This document shows positions 34,601-46,600 of a stretch of 64,000 bases of DNA, one piece after another. The notes below the pieces were generated by a model, which saw only the letters and a list, made by a program, of their open reading frames with translations, was not told the DNA's origin and ran no database searches. Numbering within the stretch: position 1 is the first letter of the stretch; every line of letters begins with the position of its first letter. Origin of the DNA: Lytechinus variegatus (Eukaryota > Echinodermata > Echinoidea > Temnopleuroida > Toxopneustidae); the NCBI RefSeq assembly GCF_018143015.1, contig NC_054746.1:11089532-11153531 (forward strand), in the 5' to 3' direction. A program made the translations under genes and the position numbers.

Positions 34601-37600
34601 CTCTTCATGATTACCTGGGTTTTAGCAGAGCAGGTATGCACTCTTACAAGGAATAAATTTCTGCCAGGAACCCATTAACCTCACTAGGATAGAGTGCAGT
34701 ACAATGTATGGACAACATTCTTGCTGTTGCCTACATGTATGTACATGTACACATACATGTAGATCTTTATAAGTAATATTAAAGTATGTTATAATGTACT
34801 TCAATGTTGTATAACAATGCTAAATTACAATTACAATTTCAAAAATGTTCTTTGAGAAGACTACATTATCAATTCTGATCAGTGGAATGATAAAAACCTA
34901 TTTGGAGATTTATGGTTAGCCTTTGTACACATTGTACATTTTAAAGTAAAACTATTTGCTAAAGTCCAATATTATACTGGATACACCGTGTAGTGAGCAG
35001 AGCTAGAAACATTGCATTGGTGATTCAATCAAACAAAATCTCCATGAACAAGGATCAATTTTGGAGTTACATTCAATGATGAAGGAATTGATATTATCAT
35101 ATTGTGTACCTTTGATGGAAAAAAGCTCTCTGAATTATATGAATTAAATCTTGATCTGTTTCTGTAATAATGGGAACATCAGTCAAACCATTCACTCGAC
35201 ACAAAAGATCAGGATCTATCACTCAGCTGTTTCGGAGTGAATCTAGTGGCAGCTCAACTGAAAAGGTAAGTACTTTTAAAGTTCAAATTTCAACATATTT
35301 TCAGGTTTATCTTTGGTTTCTTATATAAAAAAAAAAATTCTTTATATCCTTGATGATGTAATTTTCTTTTCTTTTTTTCATTCAATCCAATTCTAGGAGC
35401 ACTTAACATGGCTGAACAAAGTATTGAAGAAGAAGAAACACAAGCCGTTGACAGACTTCCGCAAGAGTGTGTCAGATGGTCTAACTCTAGTCAACTTGTT
35501 AGAAATTTTGTGTGAGTATAATTTACATGAAAATGAAATATGTTCCATAAGGTTCTTATGAGTTATATAAATTCTCTTTTCAAATACAGGTGAGAAAAAA
35601 AAGACAGTCGTGTGTAGAATAACCAAAAATGCCTGTGAACAACTACAAAAATATTTTGAAATCTGTACATTTTGCTCATACAAAAGTATCAGAATATATT
35701 TTCCAGGGTGGCGGCAGTTTGATGTGGTAATGTACTTCTGTCCGTTCCAATTTACAGTTTGAATTAAATTCGTCATACATGTATCTAATTTGCAAGAGTT
35801 TTATTCTACCTTTTCTTGGCCAAAATCTTGAACTGCCCTTTCCTATTATATACATTTATTTTAGGTGTATAAATCTTATAAGCTTTGTTGCTATACATAC
35901 AGTAATGTAGGCTTGTCTATTACTATTATGATGTTTTCAATCCTGGCTCTTATACATGTACTACTTGAGGTAAACAGAATTACTGGTACATTCAATAAAG
36001 GAAAAAAAAACAACACAATTAAAGTACGAAGAAACCACTTTTAAAGGCTTAGCAAGTGCTTAGGTATGCTTTATTCTGAAGCATTAATGTTCTCCACAAT
36101 GTTTTTATTGTAATCCCCATCATTTGATCAGTAAAAAAAAACAACACAATTAAAGTACGAAGAAACCACTTTTAAAGGCTTAGCAAGTGCTTAGATATGC
36201 TTTATTCTGAAGCATTAATGTTCTCCACAATGTTTTTATTGTAATCCCCATCATTTAATCAGTAAAAAAAAAACACAAAGTACGAAGAAACCACTTTTAA
36301 AGGCTTAGCAAGTGCTTAGGTATGCTTTATTCTGAAGCAATAATGTTATCCACAATGTTTTTATTGTAATCCCCATCATTTAATCAGTAATCACCAATAC
36401 AAATTCACCCAGTGATTGCTACTTTGTATGTTAAAATGAAAATAGTGAAAGATGACCAATGCACAATAGCCTTAAAATCAGTTATGACTAATCAACAACA
36501 TTCTTCAACGATCATCAAACATTCTTTCCATTATAACTACTGTCTGAATACGATAGGGAAAAAGACATGGCTTATCATGTCCTTTTATTTTCTTTGTACT
36601 GTGACCTTTGACCTCCTCCACCCTATTTTGCAACTAAACATGTTCCATTTGTCGGCAGCTCCTTATGAATCGCTTCATGAATGTAAAGGACATTATTGAT
36701 CTTCACTATAATTGGCTTGACATGCTCTTGACAGATGTGAAAGAAATATTCCTATACTTGGCTATAGAAATTGAACAAAACATCTGCAAGCCTGCTCAGT
36801 TTGGGACAAATAAAAGATCAGATACTTCCTCAAGTCCTAACTTCTGTAGTCATTTTGAATTGTCTTGACCAAAAGTTCATCTAGGAAATTGAACAAAACA
36901 TCTACTAGCTCATTTTTGGACAAAAATCAGACACTTCCTCAAGTCCTTATTTTTGTAGTCATTTTGAATTTTCTTGACCCAAAATTCCCATAGGATTTGG
37001 AACAAAAATATCTACAAGCCTGCTCACTTTGGGACAACGATCCAGATACTTTCTCAAAACCTCACTATTGTTCTTAGTTTGAATTTCTGATGTGTAAAAC
37101 TGATGATCATTATGGATTTTCCCTTCTGTTTTATTTAGTTTTATGTACCTTCAATTGGTATTTCATTGACATGATCACTGGGGAGGACTTGGAAAGAAGG
37201 AAGCAAAAACTTTTTTACTCTATCCTTGGAACTATTTTCCTATATACTTTGTATCTTTAAGTCATCTCTAAGTGTTTTGTTTGTGTTATTTCTGAATACA
37301 CCCCTCACTCAATATATAGGCACTTCATTAAATTCAGGGAAACACTTTATAATCCTTAATAGCCTAGTAATGGTCTTTCTACAGCACACGTCATCACGCA
37401 TTCTGCAGTCATCATGTGTTATTGGTATTGGGTCTGATTCCAGGGACAGCTATTCAGTGTACCAACCCTTCGCTGCCATCGGAGCATGAACCCATGTTCC
37501 GCTCGGTGTACTTTCTAGGTCTATTAATCAATACCTTCTCTTCATTGGAATCTTACCATTTTGTTCATTAATTATTAAGTTGTGCTCATTAGAAGAAAAT

Positions 37601-40600
37601 GATACAAGGTCTTTATGAGTCTGGCCAGAATCACCCGTAGGTCTCAGAATTACGTTATTGGATTGTAAAAGATAATCATTTTAGTGGTTGATTAAGTGTG
37701 ACTGCCATCAGAGAATGTTTAGGAAAGAATAGATTTCTAGGATTTTGTATTTTAGAGGCATTTAGTGATCAATGAAATTCAAAGGAGGTTTCAATAGTAA
37801 TTATTATTAAGGCAGATGTATTTTTTACTGAACCTGTCTTTTTTTTTACAAGGTTCCATTCTTATACAAAACTTTCATATTCTTTGGAAACTATACACTG
37901 ACTGTATCGTGGTCCTTTCCAATTAAGAAAGAAAGAAAAGTGTAATGCATTTCAGAGACACTAAAAATAATAATTTCTTTCCAGTTAGAATAATTATTTC
38001 GTTGAGTACTCTTTATCTGATAAGATACATTACATATGACTTACATGTAATTAGTCATCTGAGAATACTGGAGCGTGCTTAAATTGCATTAAGGATAGTA
38101 GCAGGAGAATCATCTGCTTCATTAACTGCACTGATTGGAGTCACTCTCATCTTTCTATTTTTTCAGGAAAAAATATAAGGAAGCTATTAAATGATTTTTT
38201 TTTTATTCAAATGACATTTTCGAGGGATATACTACTAAATGATTTCCTGAATTTGGATAATCATCTCAATTTAGTTTTAATTGAGAAAAACAAAGCTTTT
38301 ACAAGAAAATGGTAGAAATTGACCAAAATGTTCCCATTTGGTTTGTGGTAGTAGTATTATTAAGTTAATGATGATGACTTGATCAGGCACACTAATTGCA
38401 CTGTATGCATCTAGCACTATGATCATTATGATTGCACATTGTGCATGCTCAATACCTAACAGCTTCTCAAAGATTAAAATCTTCTTTACAATGGCTTGAA
38501 TAAATCAATACGAAGCTTAAAATCGATAGTCTGAAGTCGATGGGGTAGGAGTGAGAGTGTGGTCGCACGGCAAGAAGAGTCTCTTCCCTTGTAGTTTGAA
38601 TGACGCACTTGACTCTTGGTGAAGGAAAGGAAAATGGAGCCTATTTGTTCAGCAGTGGTTTTTACCATCAATAGTCTCAAGACTGCATTTAAATAGCAGG
38701 CTGTAATTGCTGGAATCTTAAGCACCTCATTTTTAGTCAATATTTTTATTTAGGCCTGGGTTTCATGATCTATTGATGAGGTGAAAGTGCGTTGTCCTTT
38801 TTATCCTAGGTGTTATGAAGTTGAAGGGCTGTTACATGTACATCAGTGGAGAAATCTTTTTCACTAAAAATAGGGGTGTTAAATCTGACCCCAATTGGTG
38901 TCCTAAGAGGGACACACCTTGAGATGGTAAACTTACACCCGTGAGATTTAATATAACACCAAAGAGTGTAAAAGTAACAACCAAAAGTGTTTTAATTACA
39001 CCATGGACCTACTAGGTCCATTACACCCATGGGTGTTCAACACCAGAGTAAAATGACAGGTGTGGTCCTCTTTGTAAACTGTTCAACACCACAGCTTTTG
39101 CTCTATTATATGATTTCTATGAATTTGGAAAAATACTTTTAGAATGTACTTTCTTCCGAGTCAAATTTGACTAATAATGGCACCATTTGGGCATCGACTC
39201 TATTCCAAGTGACTCGGATTCAGAGTAAGTTTTACTTGGATTGGTGTGGCATCAGCTGAAAACAATTCGATTATGAGTCAAAGTCAGTCAGAAATGAGTC
39301 ACTTTGACTCAGTTGACTCCAGACTGGCACTATAACCAAGTCAAATTTGACTCCTCAGAAACAGGATTGAAGAAGAGAGAGAGTGAAAGCAGAAGCTATT
39401 TGTTGACACTTAAGAAAAAATGATGAGAGAGAAAAAAACTCTCTCAAAATCTTTGATTTTGAAAGAGTGAGAGAGAGAGATATGGGGAGGGGTTAGTCTG
39501 CCGTGCAAACCCTTCACTCGAGTTAAGGGTCTGAACTACAGCCTACTCATGTCTTGTTTACTGAAGGCCCTCTCGCTCTCTGAATTGAAACAGCAAGTTT
39601 TGTATGTGCTAGTCTTTGCGCGGAGACACGCTTGTTGACCAAAGTTTCAATCAGGGCCTGTGCCTGCAGACGAGGGAGAAGGGTCCAAGCAGGATAGAGA
39701 GAGATGAATAGATATATAACCATTGAAATGAGTTAAGAAAATGACCCATCATTGATCTGCCTTGATTTGCCTGTTCATATTTACATTAAACCCTCTTAAT
39801 GGATGGTTTCCCCCATTAGAGAGCTTAACCAAACACACTTAATGGGTTTCAAGTTCATGGATATGGTCGGTGTAGAGGTAAACCAGCTGTATAGGACCCA
39901 ACTGATTCAGGAAAAATAAAGTAATGCATTGTATGTTTGCATTCACATCACGAATCTGGTCAAGTCACAAGGCCATTTCAAACAAAACTTCAAATGAAAA
40001 TTCTCTGTTTTGGATGTGCTTTAATGATGATGATGATGAAGATTACAATATTAATGAATTCAACAATGAAATTTAATAAACAATAATGTTCACAATGTTG
40101 GTTTTTCCCTGAGAAACCCGAGTACCATTCACATACACATATGTAACAACTTTAATTTGAATGCAATGTATAGCTTTACTTTTTGTTTTGTATTTGCTTG
40201 TCAATCTAGGAATTCGTTGATAATAAATAAAAGGATCTTATTCAACTCCTAAGCATTTATCGATAAAAGCTGTTTGTGTTGTGAAAGGCAATTATAAGAT
40301 AAACTGCATGACTTGATCCAATGGTAGACCCTGACCTTTTGTTTTGCGTTCCAGATGATCTAACAAATTGATTTACAAACATTTGAATAATGACACAAAC
40401 TTTTCTGCAATACAGTTTCAATTACTAAATCATTTGATTAATCCCTCTACAGTGTATGTTGACCTGTCATTTTCAATTTTAGAAATTAACATAGTGATAT
40501 TATTCATCAACGTCTAGACACTTTGATTGATTGGATGTAATGATTGTATCAACTTTGTAATGTGAAGTTAGTCCAGTTTAATACACAAACTATAACAGTA

Positions 40601-43600
40601 AAATGCCTTTTAATGGTATCGTTTATTAAACCAAACAATTTGTAAAAATGCTTTGTTAAGTAAAATATAAATTAACAAAAACTAAATGATTTGTTTAATT
40701 GGTAGTATGAACAAAATGTTAAAAGGATAGGGCCTACATGTAGATTGTTGGTTGATTCTCCCGGATGATTGTAAATTGATGTTAATTGATTTTCTTGTTT
40801 TCCATGTCGAACGAAGGCAATAAAGCAAAATGAGAGTCATTGGGCCAAGTAATCAACAACGTCTTTTCTTGGAAACCTCATTTAGGAAAGAGAATACCAG
40901 AAAAAAAAAGTCATGAATTCCAATGCACACCTTTGTGGGATGAACAATCAGGAGAGTAACACTCTTGGATTTTAAGTCAATTTACTTGACATGATCCGTC
41001 TTTCGGAATCAACTGTAACAAGACCAACAAATGTGCTACCATCACACCTCCCCACAAAGGTAGATACATTATCCACAAAGGAACATTATTCCTCAGAGAC
41101 CTTGAGCAGGCATTAGAGTCTTCTCCAGTATTCTTTACAAGCCATCGACCTTCCACCACTCTGCAACCAAAATTGGCTGGATCCTTCGCTGGGCCTATCG
41201 ATTTCCTAGTGGAACCAGTATTGATTACTTTGTCTTTCTGTTGAAGACCCGTTTACTGTGAACCAACAATGACTGGGATAAACTGCAATTACAATAGATG
41301 ATGAGTACACCAATGAGGGCTCTTAAGATGCAAATGATAAACCCCCTTGGGATTTGTGAAGAAGTTGGTGATCAGGGAGGGGGGTATTGCTGGGGTTTTA
41401 TTCAAGATCCGTGGCAGGTTGAGTGTCCTTTTTGTCATTTGAAAGGCTTCATTTAGTGTTTTATAGCTCACCATTAAGTGATGATTGAGCAAACAATACT
41501 CGGGACCCTTTTGCATAACAGAGTCGCCAGTTTTATGTAATTTACAGAAAACAGTAAAAATTCATAGATTTAATGAAGAACGCATAATTTCACTGAAGAC
41601 ACAGTTTTACAGGCTTAAAAAAAATTATGTAATAAACATTTAAAATCATGAAATTCAACACAAAAAACCTGTCAAGATGTGCCCAGGACCAAAGAATCAA
41701 GATGCCTCTTGGGTTGTTTGTTCCAATGATGTAAAGATGACATCATAACAAATCTCTCTTTTAAGATTGCCGATAATAGATAATATTTTTTGGTTCATCC
41801 CAACTTATCTTTGGCATCAACAATCTTATTTGCTAAATTAATGGTACCCTGCGAAAACATCTTGAAAACATGAAAATGAAATTGGGCATATGTCATAACT
41901 TGCCGGCAGACATTTAGATCATTTTCTGGGCATATCCCTATATAGTAGCATGAAATGATCGAAATATGATAGTTGAAGTCATGACATTCCAATTGGGCCC
42001 AAATTTCATCAAGTTGATTTTCTCCCGTGGGATTTCTAAATGTACAATTTGATCTTGTATAAATTACCATCTGTTAACAAGATAAAGATTGAGAAAATGA
42101 AGAAATCGATATCACCCTGTAATCTACATTTATTATGATTGATGAGCATTGTGATTCTGTTTACCCCTTTACCATCATCCAAGAATTAGGGTCAGAGGTC
42201 ATCAGGTATTGAATATCAAATCCATGGAATGCGCTATGAAATATTATATTTCTGCATACTAGTAGTCTTCAACACAGTCATAGTGAATTATTGAAAATGG
42301 TACAGCTTTTCAAGACATGGATTCATGTCTCTGCTTTGTGCAAAATTTGAGAAAAGGCAGGTTTTAAATGATACTCAAAATTAATGACCAAATTCTATTA
42401 TTTATGACGATAAATTGATTTATATAGCACCTTTTCTATATAATACAACATGCTGTTTATGAATAAATTTATTATTGTTTTCAGTTACCTTTTGAATATG
42501 TCAAGTTTGGTAATGTTTCTTAAAACTTAGACAATTTCATGTTTCTTCCGAAGATGTGGTGAGTTTTGAAAGAATTGAAGCAGTCTATTTTCATATTTCT
42601 ACAGAGAATTGTGATCTCATTCATATAAACATGTAGGCCTAACCACATACAGATCATTTTGAAAGAAATACTTTCTTTGTGCTGATGTAAGTGTGATAAC
42701 TGTTAAAAGAACCACAAGGTTTGTAGAAGACTACATTGGATCCCTGCAGGGTGTAACAAGCTGGGCCGTAAGAAACTTCCAACTAGAAAACCTACCCATG
42801 GCTATATATGTACAAGTCTGTAGAACCCTCCTTCATATCTGGAACAATTTAGGTTGTCATGGCGCTCAACCAAATCGTATTACTTCAATTTCTCAGCAAG
42901 TTTGTTTCTGTTGGAACATAAGAAATGGATTTGGGTTACTCTATCCTTTCTTATGAGTTGGTATGTGAGCTGTTGGTTGCCATGGTTTTGTAGGTAATGG
43001 TGAGTGATTTTGAGTTATTTAGGTGAAGTCTGGTTTCCATAGTGTTTACTTAGGTAAAACTTGAAGACATTCAGGATTGTTAAACTATTAGGGCCTGAAC
43101 ACATACTTCTCAAGTTGGTTGTATTTGAGTTTCAATTTAGATTATTCATATCACTTGCAGATCTGTATGACTATGTATCCCATGAATATAAACATTTAAT
43201 GTCATCGGAATGATATCTGTTTTTATTTATGATATGGCTGTCCTTTATATGTATATTGGCAGGATTGCTTCTTTATTGATTTGTGTAGGCCTATATCTCT
43301 TTTTCATTAGTTGGATATTATTGCAAAATAGTACAGATATGGCTTATCACATATTATTTTTTTAGAAGAAAGAGAAAGTTATTCAATATAGTCTTTTCAT
43401 GAATTACAAAACTAGTGCACTTTATACACAGATCAGGTTTTTGGTTTGGGTTTTATTCCATCGACATACATGTACTGTACATATTCATATCTAACGGTGG
43501 TACATTTTCATACATTTTTTTATCAAGTAGAGGTTGGTGAGGGACTTAGGAAATAATTTTTCATCAGTTTTATCATTTTTTATCAGTGTATTGATGCGAG

Positions 43601-46600
43601 GTTGTGAAGTGCTTGAACCATATAATCAGATACCCCTGCCTATTGAGTCACATGCATATCAATGCACCTGCGATATTGAACTTCAATACAAAGAAAATTC
43701 ACAATTCATTTGCCAGGGCAGCAGTCTGGTCTGGAGTATATTGAAATAGATTACAATAGGTGGTTTCAAACCGCCTCGATCACAAGAATCCCCGTTAAAT
43801 TACGAGAACTTTTTAAGGCTAAAAAATACCCGTTAATTATTCCTGCATTCATACCGCCCCGAAACACATCCTTCGGGATAAGTTCCCGAAGTTACGAGCA
43901 TGCGCAGTGTGGTCTGATAAGCAGGCAAGGCGGGAGATTCAAAATCACTAGCCCAGCAGCCACCCACGCCGCCGCGCCCAACGACACGCTGGGATAAAAG
44001 TTCCCGTAATTTGCTTTCACATCGCCAAAATACCTGCGACCTTGGAAAAATCCCCACGAAAGTTCTCGTAATTTCGCCAAGTACCTACTATTTAGCGGGT
44101 ATTTTCTTTCGGGGAAATTACGCGTAGTTTGCTTTCACATTACCAAAATACCTGGTATTTTCTGATCGGGGTAAATTTACCCCGATCAGAGAATACCTGG
44201 AACTGGCGAACTTCGAGGCGGTCTGAAACCGCCTATTGAGAAATAGGTGACCTGACATAATTGATATCAGATTAAAACATCTTTTTCGCGCTATGTACGT
44301 ATGGCTTTACTTTGAATCAGAAGGTATCAGTTGGATTGTTCTGAGCATTGGAGTTCAGTCACTGGAATATCAATTTAAAATTGATATTTTGGGGCTAAAA
44401 TAGATAGCAATTCAGATCCTTATAATTTTTTTTTGCCTCAAATGAGGGACATCAGGGAATTTTGATCAGCCCAAAAGTCGAAAGCACAGTAGTTAGTCAG
44501 ACTCTGTTGTACTTTGTTGCTTATAAAAACAACATCCATTAAATGACTGTTTTATGGTGGTACTAATTAATTTAATTTACATTTAATTTGATTAATTTAC
44601 ATTATTGTTGTTATATTGAAAATATATGTATTTCACTGCAACGACCTCAAAAACATTCAAAACTGAAAATGGGTTTAAATAATTATCAGGGAATTTTTAA
44701 ACTTCATCAGGGAAAAATCTGGGAATTTTGTTTTCTTGAAAAGCTGGGAACCCTGGATAATAAAACTTTTACCCGCTTTATACTTTGTGTATGAATGATC
44801 ATCTTATACCCCTTTCATAAACCCCATTAAAATGAATTAGGCGGCTAATAGCAGCATAATTTGGTCGTAAAATTGGAGGAGGACAAGAGTTATCCGCATT
44901 ACTCTGATGCTGCTATTATCCGCATAATAGCAGCATCGGGACAAGATTTTGAGTTTATGAACGCATTTCCAAATTATGCGGATAATTGCCATGGTGCGGT
45001 CACAAGGTCACCCTTTTCCAACACAACCGCATCGGAGGGGGCGTGTCCAGTTGTCATGGCGATTATCCGCCTTTTTCAGGACGGGCGCTCGTAAAAATAA
45101 TGCGGCTTATGAGTTTATGAACGCAATTTTTGTCTCACCTGCGAAGCAGAGTGAGACTATAGGCGCCGCTTTTCCGACGGCGGCGGCGTCAACATCAAAT
45201 CTTAACCTGAGGTTAAGTTTTTGAAATGACGTCATAACTTAGAAAGTATATGGACCTAGTTAATAAAACTTGGCCATAAGGTTAATCAAGTATTACTGAA
45301 CATCCTATTAGAGTTTCATGTCACATGACCAAGGTCAAAGGTCATTTAGGGTCAATGAACTTAGACCATGTTGGCGGGATCAACATCGAAATCTTAACCT
45401 GAGGTTAAGTTTTTGAAATGTCATCATAACTTAGAAAATATATGGACCTAGTTCATGAAACTTGGACATAAGGTTAATCAAGTATCACTGAACATCCTGC
45501 ACGAGTTTCACGTCACATGACCAAGGTCAAAGGTCATTTAGGGTCAATGAACTTTGGCCGAATTGCGGATATCTGTTGAATTACCATCATAACTTTGAAA
45601 GTTTATGGATCTGATTCATGAAACTTGGACATAATAGTAATCAAGCATCACTGAACATTTTGTGCAAGTTTCAGGTCTCATGATTAAGGTCAAAGGTCAT
45701 TTAGGGTCAATGAACTTTGGCCGAATAGGGGGTATCTGATGAATTACCATCATAACTTTGAAAGTTTATTGGTCTAGTTCATTAAACTTGGATATTATAG
45801 TAATCAAGTATCTCTGAACATCCTGTGCACGTTTCAGGTCACATGACCAAGGTCAAAGGTCAATGAACTTTGGCCGAACTGGGTGTATCTGTTGAATTAC
45901 CATCATAACTTTGAAAGTTTATGGATCTGATTCATGAAACTTGTACATAAGAGTAATCAAGTATCACTGAACATCCTGTGCGAGTTTCAGGTCACATGAT
46001 CAAGGTCACAGGTCATGTAAGGTCAATGAACTTTGGCCATGTTGGGGTTTTTTGTTGAATAACCATCATATCTCTGTAAGTTTATTGGTCTAGTTCATAA
46101 AAGTGGACATAAGAGTAACCATGTATCACTGAACATCTTGTGCGAGTTAGAGTAGTATTCAAAGTCAGCACTGCTGCTATATTGAACTGCGTGGTGCAGG
46201 TGAGACGGCCAGAGGCATTCCACTTGTTATTGAATTATCCGCATTACTCTTAGGCGGCTAATTGGAGGATAGGTTTATGAAGACCATCTTAGTCCTTACT
46301 TATAAAGTGATATCTTAATTCATCATTGGTTCTGCATGTGCAGTCTGGATTTGCTGTGGATGTCAAAGATCAAATTATTCAGTATTCAACATGGGGGGAT
46401 AGGGCAAGGTGGAAAGAAAGGATCATCTCTAAATGTATAAGCACCAGAAGCATAACAGTAACGGCTAGCTTACTCTGGAATTGAAGCAATGAAAGGATGA
46501 ATGATTTTACAACACATTGATAATGCAACCACAAGTAATTTATCATGGTTATTGTTCAATTTTTGAAAAGAAGATGGAAATGTAGTGAGTATTATCAAGT

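Larger units (their letters stand above)
31679..35396 (+). other. Intron(s) between the candidate first exons and the first CH exon
   Basis: Contains the alternative first exon 35170-35265 and the 800-bp inverted-repeat element 32231-33030. The remainder is A+T-rich with no supportable exon. The frame at 33840-34214 on the minus strand has no coding features. Confidence 0.6.

Noticed and set aside
35393..35776. 127-codon minus-strand frame
   Set aside because: It is the antisense shadow of the CH exon at 35397-35511, extended by chance.
36412..36868. Two overlapping plus-strand frames (95 and 67 codons)
   Set aside because: They lie at the edge of and inside tandem repeats in the large intron. 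No phase-compatible splice sites.
42412..42440. ATTTATATAGCACC as a SINE 3' tail
   Set aside because: The word resembles SINE ends, but no head or body could be traced beside it.
42693..42956. 87-codon plus-strand frame in the large intron
   Set aside because: Reads like a short protein, but lacks flanking splice sites in the phase needed and has no recognisable family.
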